From assembly GCA_023405135.1 (NCBI GenBank), contig JAEXYZ010000013.1:1-37637 (forward strand): a stretch of 37,637 nt of DNA. Direction: 5' to 3'. The notes under the pieces were generated by a model. That model was not told the origin of the DNA. It saw only the letters and a program-made list of their open reading frames with translations, and did no database searches. This document shows positions 15,411 to 21,577 of the stretch, piece by piece (the stretch's first letter is position 1; each line of letters starts with the position of its first letter). The DNA comes from Bacillota bacterium (GTDB lineage Bacteria; Bacillota; Bacilli; Bacillales_A; Planococcaceae). The translations under genes and the position numbers were made by a program.

Positions 15411-15558
15411 TTAAATCAATAAATCCCATATATCCTCAATTTCTAAAGCATTAGCGATTTTAATTAAAGCTTTTATTGGTATTCTCTCCATTATATTATT
15501 AGCCAATTAAGAGATAGTTCGTTAATTTTAGCTTTTTATTTTTTATTAAGATTCTCAT
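15411..15558 (-). pseudogene. Decayed Xre-family repressor
   Basis: On the minus strand an ATG at 15558 opens MRILIKNKKLKLTNYLL and stops; in another frame the sequence continues as NNIMERIPIKALIKIANALEIEDIWDLLI, ending at 15411. Joined, they resemble the two ends of a Cro/CI helix-turn-helix domain (start of helix 1, then '...IP.K.LIKIA.ALE...'). The middle, including the recognition helix, is lost. It may be a remnant of a phage repressor or of an older element. Confidence 0.55.
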
Positions 15559-15681
15559 ACCGAAAGTAAGTATATTAATTAATAATAAGTAACACTCACA
15601 AACTAGTAATCAGAGTCTTGAGTAGGGGTTCTTTCGTGCTAGTAAGTGAAAATAAAGTAGTCAAAAAGAATGAGAAAAAAA

Positions 15682-15711
15682 TTGAAAATAATATTTTTGA
15701 TATGTTAAAAT
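15682..15711 (+). promoter_or_regulatory. Extended -10 promoter of the secreted protein
   Basis: TTGAAA and TAAAAT separated by 18 bases, with TG one base before the -10. About 45 bases upstream of the start codon region. Confidence 0.55.
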
Positions 15712-15757
15712 ATACATCATAGTACAAATAATTCCAAATATGAAAGGGGAAATTAAA

Positions 15758-16537
15758 TTGAAAGTAAAGAAAGCTGCACTTTCTATAGCATTGATTGGTG
15801 GCATATTGATTTCAGGAATAGCACCTAATAACACTTATGCTGCTGAACCAACAAAAGCTCAATTACAAAAGCAAGTAAAAGCACTAAAAGAACAAATTGA
15901 ATCAAAGAATGCAACAATTAGACAATTAAAATCTCAATTAAATAACAGTTATGTTCTAAAAACAGTTGATTCACAGTTATCTTATAAAGGATACTTATCT
16001 CCGAAAAAAGTAACAATAGGTAATTCCACTGTACCATCATTATTGGATTATAATGGCATTTACTATACCCCAGTTCAAACATTAAGTTCAATGTTATCCT
16101 TACCATATTCAAAGGATTCTAAAACTGTTTATATAGGTGTTAAGCCAGAAGGACAGTACATGATGGATATAAAATCTCTCCATCCTTTTAATAATACAGC
16201 TTATAAAGTTAACACGAATATGACATTAGCAGGCGAAACATACAACAAAGGAATTCAGTTGAATGTAGGATTTGGAAATACATACTCAATTAATCTTGGA
16301 GGGAAATACACAAATATCCAGGGGCTAGTAGGCGTTGAACCTTATGATTGGGCTGATTGGGCTAAAATATTAATAACAGATGAAAATGATAATGTATTGT
16401 ATGAATCTACCCTTTATGATACAGATTTACCTAAAAATTTTGATATTGACGTAACAGGTGTAAATAATTTAAAAATTAAAACAGAAGGCTCTATTGGTTC
16501 TGTTATCGTAGACTTAGTTAACATAACTATCAAGTAG
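15758..16537 (+). CDS. Secreted protein with coiled coil, stalk and NPCBM-like domains
   Basis: TTG 15758 is chosen: AAAGGGGA is 8 bases before it, while ATG 15740 precedes the RBS. The 259-residue product has a signal peptide (KVKKAALSIALIGGILISG, cut near NTYAA), a coiled coil (residues ~33-62), a copper-amine-oxidase-N-like stalk segment (YYTPVQTLSSMLSLPYSKDSK) and a C-terminal beta domain resembling NPCBM (GETYNKGIQLNVGFG, ITDENDNVLYES, VNNLKIKTEGSIGSVIVDL). This combination is common in phage-borne secreted proteins of Bacillales; it probably binds cell-surface sugars. It has its own promoter and terminator, so it may be expressed from the lysogen. Confidence 0.65.
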   Translation: MKVKKAALSIALIGGILISGIAPNNTYAAEPTKAQLQKQVKALKEQIESKNATIRQLKSQLNNSYVLKTVDSQLSYKGYLSPKKVTIGNSTVPSLLDYNGIYYTPVQTLSSMLSLPYSKDSKTVYIGVKPEGQYMMDIKSLHPFNNTAYKVNTNMTLAGETYNKGIQLNVGFGNTYSINLGGKYTNIQGLVGVEPYDWADWAKILITDENDNVLYESTLYDTDLPKNFDIDVTGVNNLKIKTEGSIGSVIVDLVNITIK

Positions 16538-16571
16538 TGTTAGAGGTATGCCACTCTAATATACACGTTGT

Positions 16572-16596
16572 AAAAGCCACTCAATGAGTGGCTTTT
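16572..16596. terminator. Bidirectional terminator
   Basis: AAAAGCCACTC and GAGTGGCTTTT around AAT, an 11-bp stem with T on both strands, between two converging genes. The same core recurs at 17,964. Confidence 0.85.
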
Positions 16597-16615
16597 ATGA
16601 TACCATTTAGATAGA

Positions 16616-17182
16616 TTATTGAATTTTAGTCAAAGCATCATTCATTTGCTTTTCATTTGCCATTACAGACTGGCTGTCAGCAGTTTCTGCACCACGATAA
16701 ACATATTTTAAATTCTGATGATAATCGAATGAGAAGTCCTCTATTTCATTATCCGAATTTTCACTTACAACAAATGATTTAAAAATATTTGTTAGCATTC
16801 TTTCGTGATTATCAACTTCATCCAAATAGGTACCAGATTGATAATCAGAAATTATATCTTTTGTAAATTGCTGAACCTCTTCTTCGTTTGTCTCATAATT
16901 CATCATATATTTTTCAAGTGCATAAAACTTATCACTCGCTGCATCTTCATTAGAAACAATATTTGCGATTGCATCTTGCCATGTTGCAATTTCCTCTTCC
17001 TCGGCAACTTCTGATTGTGACGGCTCATTAGCTTCTGCTGTAGTTTCAGTTACTTCAGGTGTTTCAGTTGCTTCATTTACTTCGGGTGCTTCTACTTCTG
17101 TCGTTCCAACATCTTCTTCTCCGCTACATGCAACTAATCCTATGGATAATACTAGAGCAGTACTAAAAATTAATTTTTTCAT
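16616..17182 (-). CDS. Lipoprotein with acidic linker, unknown
   Basis: The 188-residue protein begins MKKLIFSTALVLSIGLVACSG, with the lipobox LVAC and lipid-carrying Cys19. Residues ~22-65 are a low-complexity linker rich in Glu, Thr, Val, Pro and Ala, so the C-terminal helical domain (from ATWQDAIANIVSN) is held away from the membrane. RBS AGAGGAG. Function unknown; lipoproteins encoded by prophages can block DNA injection of other phages, but the sequence gives no proof. Confidence 0.65.
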   Translation of the reverse strand: MKKLIFSTALVLSIGLVACSGEEDVGTTEVEAPEVNEATETPEVTETTAEANEPSQSEVAEEEEIATWQDAIANIVSNEDAASDKFYALEKYMMNYETNEEEVQQFTKDIISDYQSGTYLDEVDNHERMLTNIFKSFVVSENSDNEIEDFSFDYHQNLKYVYRGAETADSQSVMANEKQMNDALTKIQ

Positions 17183-17342
17183 TAAACTTTTCTCCTCTCA
17201 CATATCTATTTTTAAATTTAACAAATATATACATTTATGTCATTAGTATTAACCAAATTTCTCAAATAGTCCATAACTTAACAGTTCAGACACTGGGAGA
17301 TATTCCCATAATAAAATACATTACTTTTTGTAATTAATTCAA

Positions 17343-17392
17343 TTGAAAAATAAGAACATTAGTTCTATAACGGACGACGAGAACTAATGTTC
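17343..17392 (+). promoter_or_regulatory. SOS-type promoter with two LexA/DinR boxes
   Basis: TTGAAA (17343-17348) and TATAAC (17366-17371) with a 17-base spacer. Box 1, GAACATTAGTTC (17354-17365), fills the spacer; box 2, GAACTAATGTTC (17381-17392), lies at the start of the transcript. Each has the Gram-positive LexA pattern GAAC-N4-GTTC, and the two are inverted copies, making also a 13-bp inverted repeat. Confidence 0.75.
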
Positions 17393-17410
17393 GTTAGGAG
17401 GGCGGGGCAA

Positions 17411-17632
17411 ATGAAAGAGCTGTTGCTAAAAGTAATGCAACGTAACCAGCTTGTGGATATGATGTATATTGCAAATGATGGAAAGATTACAAAGAGACGT
17501 ATTAAAGTTTCTAAAATAACAGATGATTCATTTAGTGCATATTGTTTTTTGAAACATGCTAGTCGTACTTTTAAAATAGAAAATGTTCTTGCATTAGTAC
17601 CTGTAATAAGAAAAGAGCGTGCTGTGATTTGA
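17411..17632 (+). CDS. Small WYL-like protein of the SOS pair
   Basis: ATG 17411 is chosen since AGGAGGGCGGGG ends shortly before it; ATG 17387 lies inside LexA box 2. The 73-residue protein is one small beta-barrel with MMYIANDGKITKRRIKV and AYCFLKHASRTFKIENV, the pattern of WYL domains that sense nucleic acids or nucleotides. There is no HTH. It overlaps the YolD-like gene by four bases. Confidence 0.6.
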   Translation: MKELLLKVMQRNQLVDMMYIANDGKITKRRIKVSKITDDSFSAYCFLKHASRTFKIENVLALVPVIRKERAVI

Positions 17633-17958
17633 TTAGAGATCGTGGAAATATTAAATGGACAGCAATGATGTTAACTGAACATGTTAAAGAAATAAGAGAT
17701 TGGTATGAGAGTGATAAAGATATACCAGAACCTCTATATGATGAATTTAGTTTAAATGCTTTAGCTGATGATTTAAATCTTGCTTATAAAGCAAAGTCAA
17801 TTGTACGTATAAAATATTGGCATAATAAAAGAGCTAAAGAGTATGAAGGTCAAACTGTTGGGTTATTACCAGATGAGCAAGTGATTAAAATTAGAGCAAA
17901 TGATATAGTTAATAAATTAAACTTAATTCATATTATAAAAGTAGATATTTACGATTAA
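17629..17958 (+). CDS. YolD-like protein
   Basis: TTG start overlapping the previous stop (TTGA). The 109-residue protein starts IRDRGNIKWTAMMLTEHVKEIRDW, the hallmark of the YolD family, known from SOS-induced loci of Bacillus phages and chromosomes where it stands next to a Y-family DNA polymerase (UvrX/YqjW). Here no polymerase follows; a terminator closes the unit. The role of YolD itself is poorly known, probably as a helper of the polymerase. Confidence 0.8.
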   Translation: MIRDRGNIKWTAMMLTEHVKEIRDWYESDKDIPEPLYDEFSLNALADDLNLAYKAKSIVRIKYWHNKRAKEYEGQTVGLLPDEQVIKIRANDIVNKLNLIHIIKVDIYD

Positions 17959-17960
17959 AA

Positions 17961-17985
17961 AAGGCCACTCAATGAGTGGCTTTTT
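17961..17985. terminator. Intrinsic terminator after the SOS pair
   Basis: GCCACTC/GAGTGGC around AAT with T after and A before; identical core to the terminator at 16,572. Confidence 0.8.
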
Positions 17986-18012
17986 ATTTGTCACCTAACC
18001 AGCACAATAAAA

Positions 18013-18038
18013 ACAGACAACCGAAAATGGTTGTCTGT
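18013..18038 (-). terminator. Terminator for minus-strand transcription
   Basis: Perfect 10-bp stem ACAGACAACC/GGTTGTCTGT with a six-base loop. Read on the minus strand it is followed by TTTTTATT, so it can end the integrase transcript. Confidence 0.6.
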
Positions 18039-18049
18039 CAAAATGAATA

Positions 18050-18068
18050 TGATACCAATTTTGATACC
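18050..18068. repeat. Direct repeats TGATACC, 12 bases apart
   Basis: TGATACCAATTT is followed at once by TGATACCGTTTT. Short repeats with one-turn spacing near an integration border resemble integrase arm sites. They differ from the repeats next to the integrase stop, so they may belong to another recombinase. Confidence 0.4.
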
Positions 18069-18221
18069 GTTTTTCATGAAAACAATGAATTTTAACGAAA
18101 ATAAATTTTCGAAAACGTTGATATAACAACATTATTTGCAATTAACTACACTTAATTCGTCATTTTATAGTCGAAATGGAAGGTTCTATCGGATAATTGT
18201 TATAAAGTATTGATGTATAAG

Positions 18222-18258
18222 GGTTTTCGAGTTATAAAAATACTCGAAAACCTTTTTT
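18222..18258 (+). terminator. Intrinsic terminator beside the integrase
   Basis: GGTTTTCGAGT/ACTCGAAAACC, perfect 11-bp stem, nine-base loop, followed by six T on the plus strand. It stops plus-strand transcripts from entering the integrase antisense. Confidence 0.8.
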
Positions 18259-18277
18259 GACCACAATTTGACCACAA
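18256..18277. repeat. Two adjacent copies of TTTGACCACAA
   Basis: Two exact 11-base copies, head to tail, end five bases before the integrase stop. This is the usual place for arm-type integrase binding sites in Bacillales prophages; the attachment core should be within a few hundred bases. Confidence 0.5.
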
Positions 18278-18281
18278 ATTT

Positions 18282-19463
18282 TTATTTTTTATTTTTTCCC
18301 TTTAAAGAATTGATATGATTTTTATAAAGACTGAGCGCATTTTGCTCCGTCTTTTTTGTCATGTGTAAATAATAATCTGTTGTTGTCTTAGTAGTATCAT
18401 GACCTAGACGATCCGCAATGGTTTTAATGTCGACACCTGCCTCTAATAAATGAACCGCATGGCTATGTCGTGTTGCGTGTGGAGAAAGGATAGGTACACC
18501 AGCTCTTTTACAAATTTCTTTAAAAAAATCTCTTACTACATTTGCTCGCCAATACTTACCCAGCGTGTTATGGAAAAGTAACACTTCATTTCGTGGTAAG
18601 TTTGGGTATGTTTTATACACCAATGCGCGATTTTCAAGATAATCTCTAATTACTCGTACTGTATCATCATCTATTTCAATTTCCCTTCTAGAACGATTTT
18701 TGGTGGGACCAACAATTGGTGTATTTGTATCGCCTGTAGTCGGGTAGTAAACAGTCTTCGTGATGGATAAACGATTATTTACAAGGTCAACATCATTCAC
18801 TTCTAAGGCTAAACATTCTCCTATTCGCAGCCCAGTATTAAATAATAGGTAAAACATAGTAAAATGTTCCGTAGATAATTGATATTTTGATCCTTTAACT
18901 TTCCGTTTAGACTCCTCCAAAAATCGTTCCATTTCTTCTACTGTGAAAAACTCAACTGCTTTTTTACGCTCGATTTTTGAACCTGGTAATTCCATTTTTA
19001 TTAAAGGGTTTTCTCTTAATATTTTAAAACGATGAACAGCTGCACTCATTGCGCTGTTAAATATACTATTTATTCTTCTTATTGTTCCTAGAGCGTAGAT
19101 ATCACTCAATTCGACAAGCCACTCATAGTATTCGTTATATTCAATTTCATTTAACTTGTAATTACCCCACCTAGGTAATATTACAAGTCTAATTATTCTC
19201 TCTTGCAGATCGATAGTAGAAGGACTTAAATTTGGCCTTTTGTAAGTGTCAAACCAACGAGGAAAGTAGTTTGAAACTGTTTCAGATCCATTCCCTTTAA
19301 AATTAGAATTTTGAATAAGAAGTTCAGCTTCAGCTGCTGCTAATTGAGCTTCTTTTTTCGTTTTAAATCCTCCTTTAGCTTCTTCTTTCCATTCCCCAGT
19401 CTGCTTATTTTTAATACGAATTCGATAAGTCCAAGTAGATCCACGTTTTCTAAAACTAGCCAT
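18282..19463 (-). CDS. Tyrosine recombinase, phage integrase
   Basis: ATG 19463 is chosen for GAAGGTGAT before it; a TTG 18 bases upstream has no RBS. The 393-residue enzyme has an N-terminal arm-binding domain (RKRGSTWTYRIRIKNK, KGGFKTKKEAQLAAAEAE), a SAM-like core-binding domain (~60-160) and the catalytic domain with Arg in FNTGLRIGECLALE, HxxR in PHATRHSHAVHLL, His in IADRLGH and the nucleophile Tyr in TTDYYLHM. All catalytic residues are present, so it is likely active. Its 3' end faces the phage late region, not the sulfur genes. It either belongs to the prophage or to a second element. Confidence 0.9.
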   Translation of the reverse strand: MASFRKRGSTWTYRIRIKNKQTGEWKEEAKGGFKTKKEAQLAAAEAELLIQNSNFKGNGSETVSNYFPRWFDTYKRPNLSPSTIDLQERIIRLVILPRWGNYKLNEIEYNEYYEWLVELSDIYALGTIRRINSIFNSAMSAAVHRFKILRENPLIKMELPGSKIERKKAVEFFTVEEMERFLEESKRKVKGSKYQLSTEHFTMFYLLFNTGLRIGECLALEVNDVDLVNNRLSITKTVYYPTTGDTNTPIVGPTKNRSRREIEIDDDTVRVIRDYLENRALVYKTYPNLPRNEVLLFHNTLGKYWRANVVRDFFKEICKRAGVPILSPHATRHSHAVHLLEAGVDIKTIADRLGHDTTKTTTDYYLHMTKKTEQNALSLYKNHINSLKGKNKK

Positions 19464-19749
19464 TGTATCACCTTCTATCAAATATATAAATTACTAAACT
19501 AGTAAATTACTTTAAATATAGAAAAGTTAGAAACTAAGCACCATGCGAATTTAGCATAATGATGCTAGTATAAATCCGTGGACACATCTAAGTTAAGTTT
19601 ATTCCCTCAACTAATAAATAAAATTGTAGATGGAATACGCTTGAATTAAATGGACTCTTTGAATTGCACACGCTTTAATACCAATAGATTTATAAGCAAT
19701 AAAAAATATATCATCAAAATTTTAAAATTAAACATATTATTCTTATGAA
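19464..19749. other. Intergenic AT-rich region upstream of the integrase
   Basis: I see no gene. The stretch contains the integrase leader and probably the promoter of the sulfur operon leader, but no boxes good enough to call. If the integrase uses a site upstream of its start, the prophage border would be here. Confidence 0.4.
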
Positions 19750-19917
19750 AATAGTTGACTTTAATAAAGTCGTGTAGTAAATTAACCATTAAGAAGAGTA
19801 ACTTGTTAACTAGTCTACTAGGGGGAAGGGACTCATAATGCATTTACAGATCGATATTTAAGAAGTCAACTATTCGAATAGAGACTCCTATCTTTTTAGG
19901 TGGGGGTCTTTTTATTT
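19750..19917 (+). ncRNA. Structured leader L1 with terminator, before the sulfur operon
   Basis: AATAGTTGACTT (19750-19761) and AAGTCAACTATT (19863-19874) form a perfect 12-bp closing stem around ~100 bases. Inside are a 15-base palindrome (GACTTTAATAAAGTC) that overlaps the left arm and the mini-hairpin CTAG-TCTA-CTAG (19810-19821), followed by GGGG. Right after the closing stem comes a terminator (GACTCCTATC with GGTGGGGGTC, T-run, 19882-19917). The layout of closed domain plus terminator is riboswitch-like. It lacks SAM-I and T-box signatures. Confidence 0.5.
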
Positions 19918-19930
19918 CCATGTTTGGAAT

Positions 19931-20033
19931 GAGCATGATGCAATATTTCAAATAAAAAGAATTGTCCCCCAAGATTTCTTGTTATTTGAATTATAGAAAG
20001 ATGCCCCTCATTCTATTCAATTGCATCATGCTC
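19931..20033. repeat. 103-bp inverted-repeat element between two leaders
   Basis: GAGCATGATGCAAT (19931-19944) is perfectly inverted at 20020-20033, and an inner pair TTCAAATAA/TTATTTGAA extends the symmetry. No coding sequence lies inside. It could be a miniature mobile element or an RNA structure; the left arm can also pair partly with CTCATTC near 20,007-20,013. Confidence 0.5.
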
Positions 20034-20115
20034 AGTCTTAATATGTGACCAATATAACTAAATATATTCGAGAGTTATTTGTAAAGTGTTTTTAATAAGC
20101 ATCTCTAATGACCGA

Positions 20116-20159
20116 TTAGTCTACTAAAGGTCCCTGCTTCTTTTTGAAGTAGGGACCTT
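20116..20159 (+). promoter_or_regulatory. Leader L2: mini-hairpin joined to a terminator
   Basis: TTAG-TCTA-CTAA (20116-20127) is followed by AGG; its last base opens the terminator arm AAGGTCCCTGCTTC (20127-20140), which pairs with GAAGTAGGGACCTT (20146-20159, one G-T pair). T content follows (TTGTTGTTTATTTT). RBS and start of the first monooxygenase lie 20-35 bases on. Same design as the leaders of cysH, sbp and cysK. Confidence 0.65.
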
Positions 20160-20195
20160 GTTGTTTATTTTAAATCTTAAGGAGGAATTCATAAT

Positions 20196-21443
20196 ATGGT
20201 TAATTTTGAGCAAGAAAGAAAGAGTGAAGATATTAAAGCAAATGAATCGTTGAGTCGATTAACTAAAATAGACTCTCCTGAGTTTGAAACTTTGTTATCA
20301 ATTATAGCCCGTGATGCAAAGGAGCGACGTGATACTAAAAGCGAGCGCGGACCCTATAAAGCTATGAAGTTAATTAGAGAAACTCGATTAGGGGCAATTC
20401 TACTTCCTTCTAAACTTGGAGGAATTGGGGCGAGTATTCAAGATTTGTTTTATGTGGTGATAAGACTGGCTGAAGCAGATCCAGATGTTGCTCATATCCT
20501 CAGATCTCATTATCGTCGTGTAGAGCAGTTAATACGTGAAGGTGCAGGAGAAGAAGAAAATAAAGCACTGCTAAAAAAGGTAGCAAATGGAGCAATTTTT
20601 GGAAGTGCATTTACAGAAATTTCGACTCATAATGTTGGAAGGTTAGTTTTTGAAACGACTATTCTCAATGAGAATGGAGACTATCGATTGAATGGTAAGA
20701 AGTATTTTACAACAGGTACCCTATATTCAGATTTAGTTAATGTGACAGCCTCTGGTTCAGATGGAAAAGTGATTTCTGCAACCATTCCAACTAATCGGGA
20801 GGGTGTAATTATTGAAGATGACTGGGATGGTATAGGACAGAGATTTACAGGAAGTGGAACAACTCGTTTTCAAAATGTATTAGTTCATAAAGAAGAGATA
20901 ACAACAGTTAGAGAGAATAAAACTCCATTCAATTCTTTTGCACAGCTATATTTACATGCAATCATTGCTGGCATACTTCGTAGTGTTGAAACGGATGCTT
21001 CAATTTTAGTAAAGAATCGAAAACGAACTTTTAGTTTTGCAGCGGCAGAAGTGCCAAAAGAAGATCCACAATTATTACAAATTATCGGGGAAATTTCAAG
21101 TATTGTATTCACTGCTGAGTCGCTTGTTCTCAAAGCTGCAGAAGCGGTACAAAATGCTTCAAAATCAGCAATAGATGGTGTAATTGATTATGACCTGAGT
21201 CATCAGGCCTCGTTACTAGCATCTCAAGTAAAAGTTATAATTGATTCATTAGCTTTAAGAGCTTCAACACTTTTGTTTGATGTGGGTGGAGCATCAGCAA
21301 CAAAACAGTCTGCACAGCTTGATCGACATTGGCGAAACATTCGGACGCTTGCTTCACATAATCCGACTGTTTATAAAGCACGTGCAATCGGTGATTATAT
21401 AGTTAATGGTAACCCCCTTCCATTAAAGGAAGTATATTTTTAA
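20196..21443 (+). CDS. DszC/SfnC-like flavin monooxygenase, copy 1
   Basis: The 415-residue protein has the acyl-CoA dehydrogenase fold, but the sequence is of the subgroup that uses reduced flavin and oxygen on sulfur compounds (DszC, dibenzothiophene; SfnC-like). Visible parts: MKLIRETRLGAILLP, YVVIRLAEADPDVAHILRSHY with a His in the place expected for the active site, GTLYSDLVNVTA, DDWDGIGQRFTGSGTTRFQNV, and the C-terminal DRHWRNIRTLASHNPTVYK with conserved His. It lacks the catalytic Glu motif of true acyl-CoA dehydrogenases as far as I can see. The RBS AAGGAGG is strong. First gene of the organosulfur operon, behind leaders L1 and L2. The exact substrate is unknown. Confidence 0.8.
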   Translation: MVNFEQERKSEDIKANESLSRLTKIDSPEFETLLSIIARDAKERRDTKSERGPYKAMKLIRETRLGAILLPSKLGGIGASIQDLFYVVIRLAEADPDVAHILRSHYRRVEQLIREGAGEEENKALLKKVANGAIFGSAFTEISTHNVGRLVFETTILNENGDYRLNGKKYFTTGTLYSDLVNVTASGSDGKVISATIPTNREGVIIEDDWDGIGQRFTGSGTTRFQNVLVHKEEITTVRENKTPFNSFAQLYLHAIIAGILRSVETDASILVKNRKRTFSFAAAEVPKEDPQLLQIIGEISSIVFTAESLVLKAAEAVQNASKSAIDGVIDYDLSHQASLLASQVKVIIDSLALRASTLLFDVGGASATKQSAQLDRHWRNIRTLASHNPTVYKARAIGDYIVNGNPLPLKEVYF

Positions 21444-21470
21444 AAATCATACTTGTATAACGATTTAAAA

Positions 21471-21506
21471 CCTACTAAACAGACAGAAATAGAATTGTTT
21501 AGTGGG
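21471..21506 (+). other. Intergenic hairpin between the two monooxygenases
   Basis: CCTACTAAACA pairs with TGTTTAGTGGG (one G-T pair) around 14 bases. There is no T-run after it. It may be an RNA processing or stability site that separates the amounts of copy 1 and copy 2. Confidence 0.45.
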
Positions 21507-21577
21507 CAAGAAGATTTCTTTAGTTTTTACTAAATCTATGATGACTAACTAATTATTCCTAAAGGAGTGAGCCGTAT

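Larger units (their letters stand above)
1..18280. mobile_element. Right part of a P2-like (contractile-tail) prophage with cargo genes
   Basis: The run of tail sheath, tube, tape measure, baseplate, fibre, holin and amidase genes, almost all on the plus strand and tightly packed, is a phage late region; heads and early genes lie outside the window to the left. The gene set matches phage P2 (FI, FII, E/E', T, X, D, V, U, W, J, I, H), so the virion is a myovirus-type. After lysis come several small cargo genes. The right border is uncertain: it could be near the TGATACC repeats at 18,050, near the TTTGACCACAA repeats at 18,256-18,277, or beyond the integrase at 19,463. No gene is seen that would mark attB, such as a tRNA. 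Confidence 0.75.

Noticed and set aside
18013..18038. Sixth copy of the sulfur mini-hairpin (contains CAGACAACC)
   Set aside because: The stem is a 10-bp terminator for the minus strand; the YYAG-loop-CTRR geometry and the AGGY junction are missing.
19646..19843. 65-codon minus-strand frame in the leader region
   Set aside because: No RBS, AT-driven hydrophobic composition, and it overlaps the structured leader L1.
19750..20160. SAM-I (S-box) or T-box riboswitch before the organosulfur operon
   Set aside because: The conserved S-box core (GAGGGACTGGCCC-type and GGCAACC) and the T-box sequence (GGTGGNACCGCG) are not present; only the general form of leader with terminator fits.
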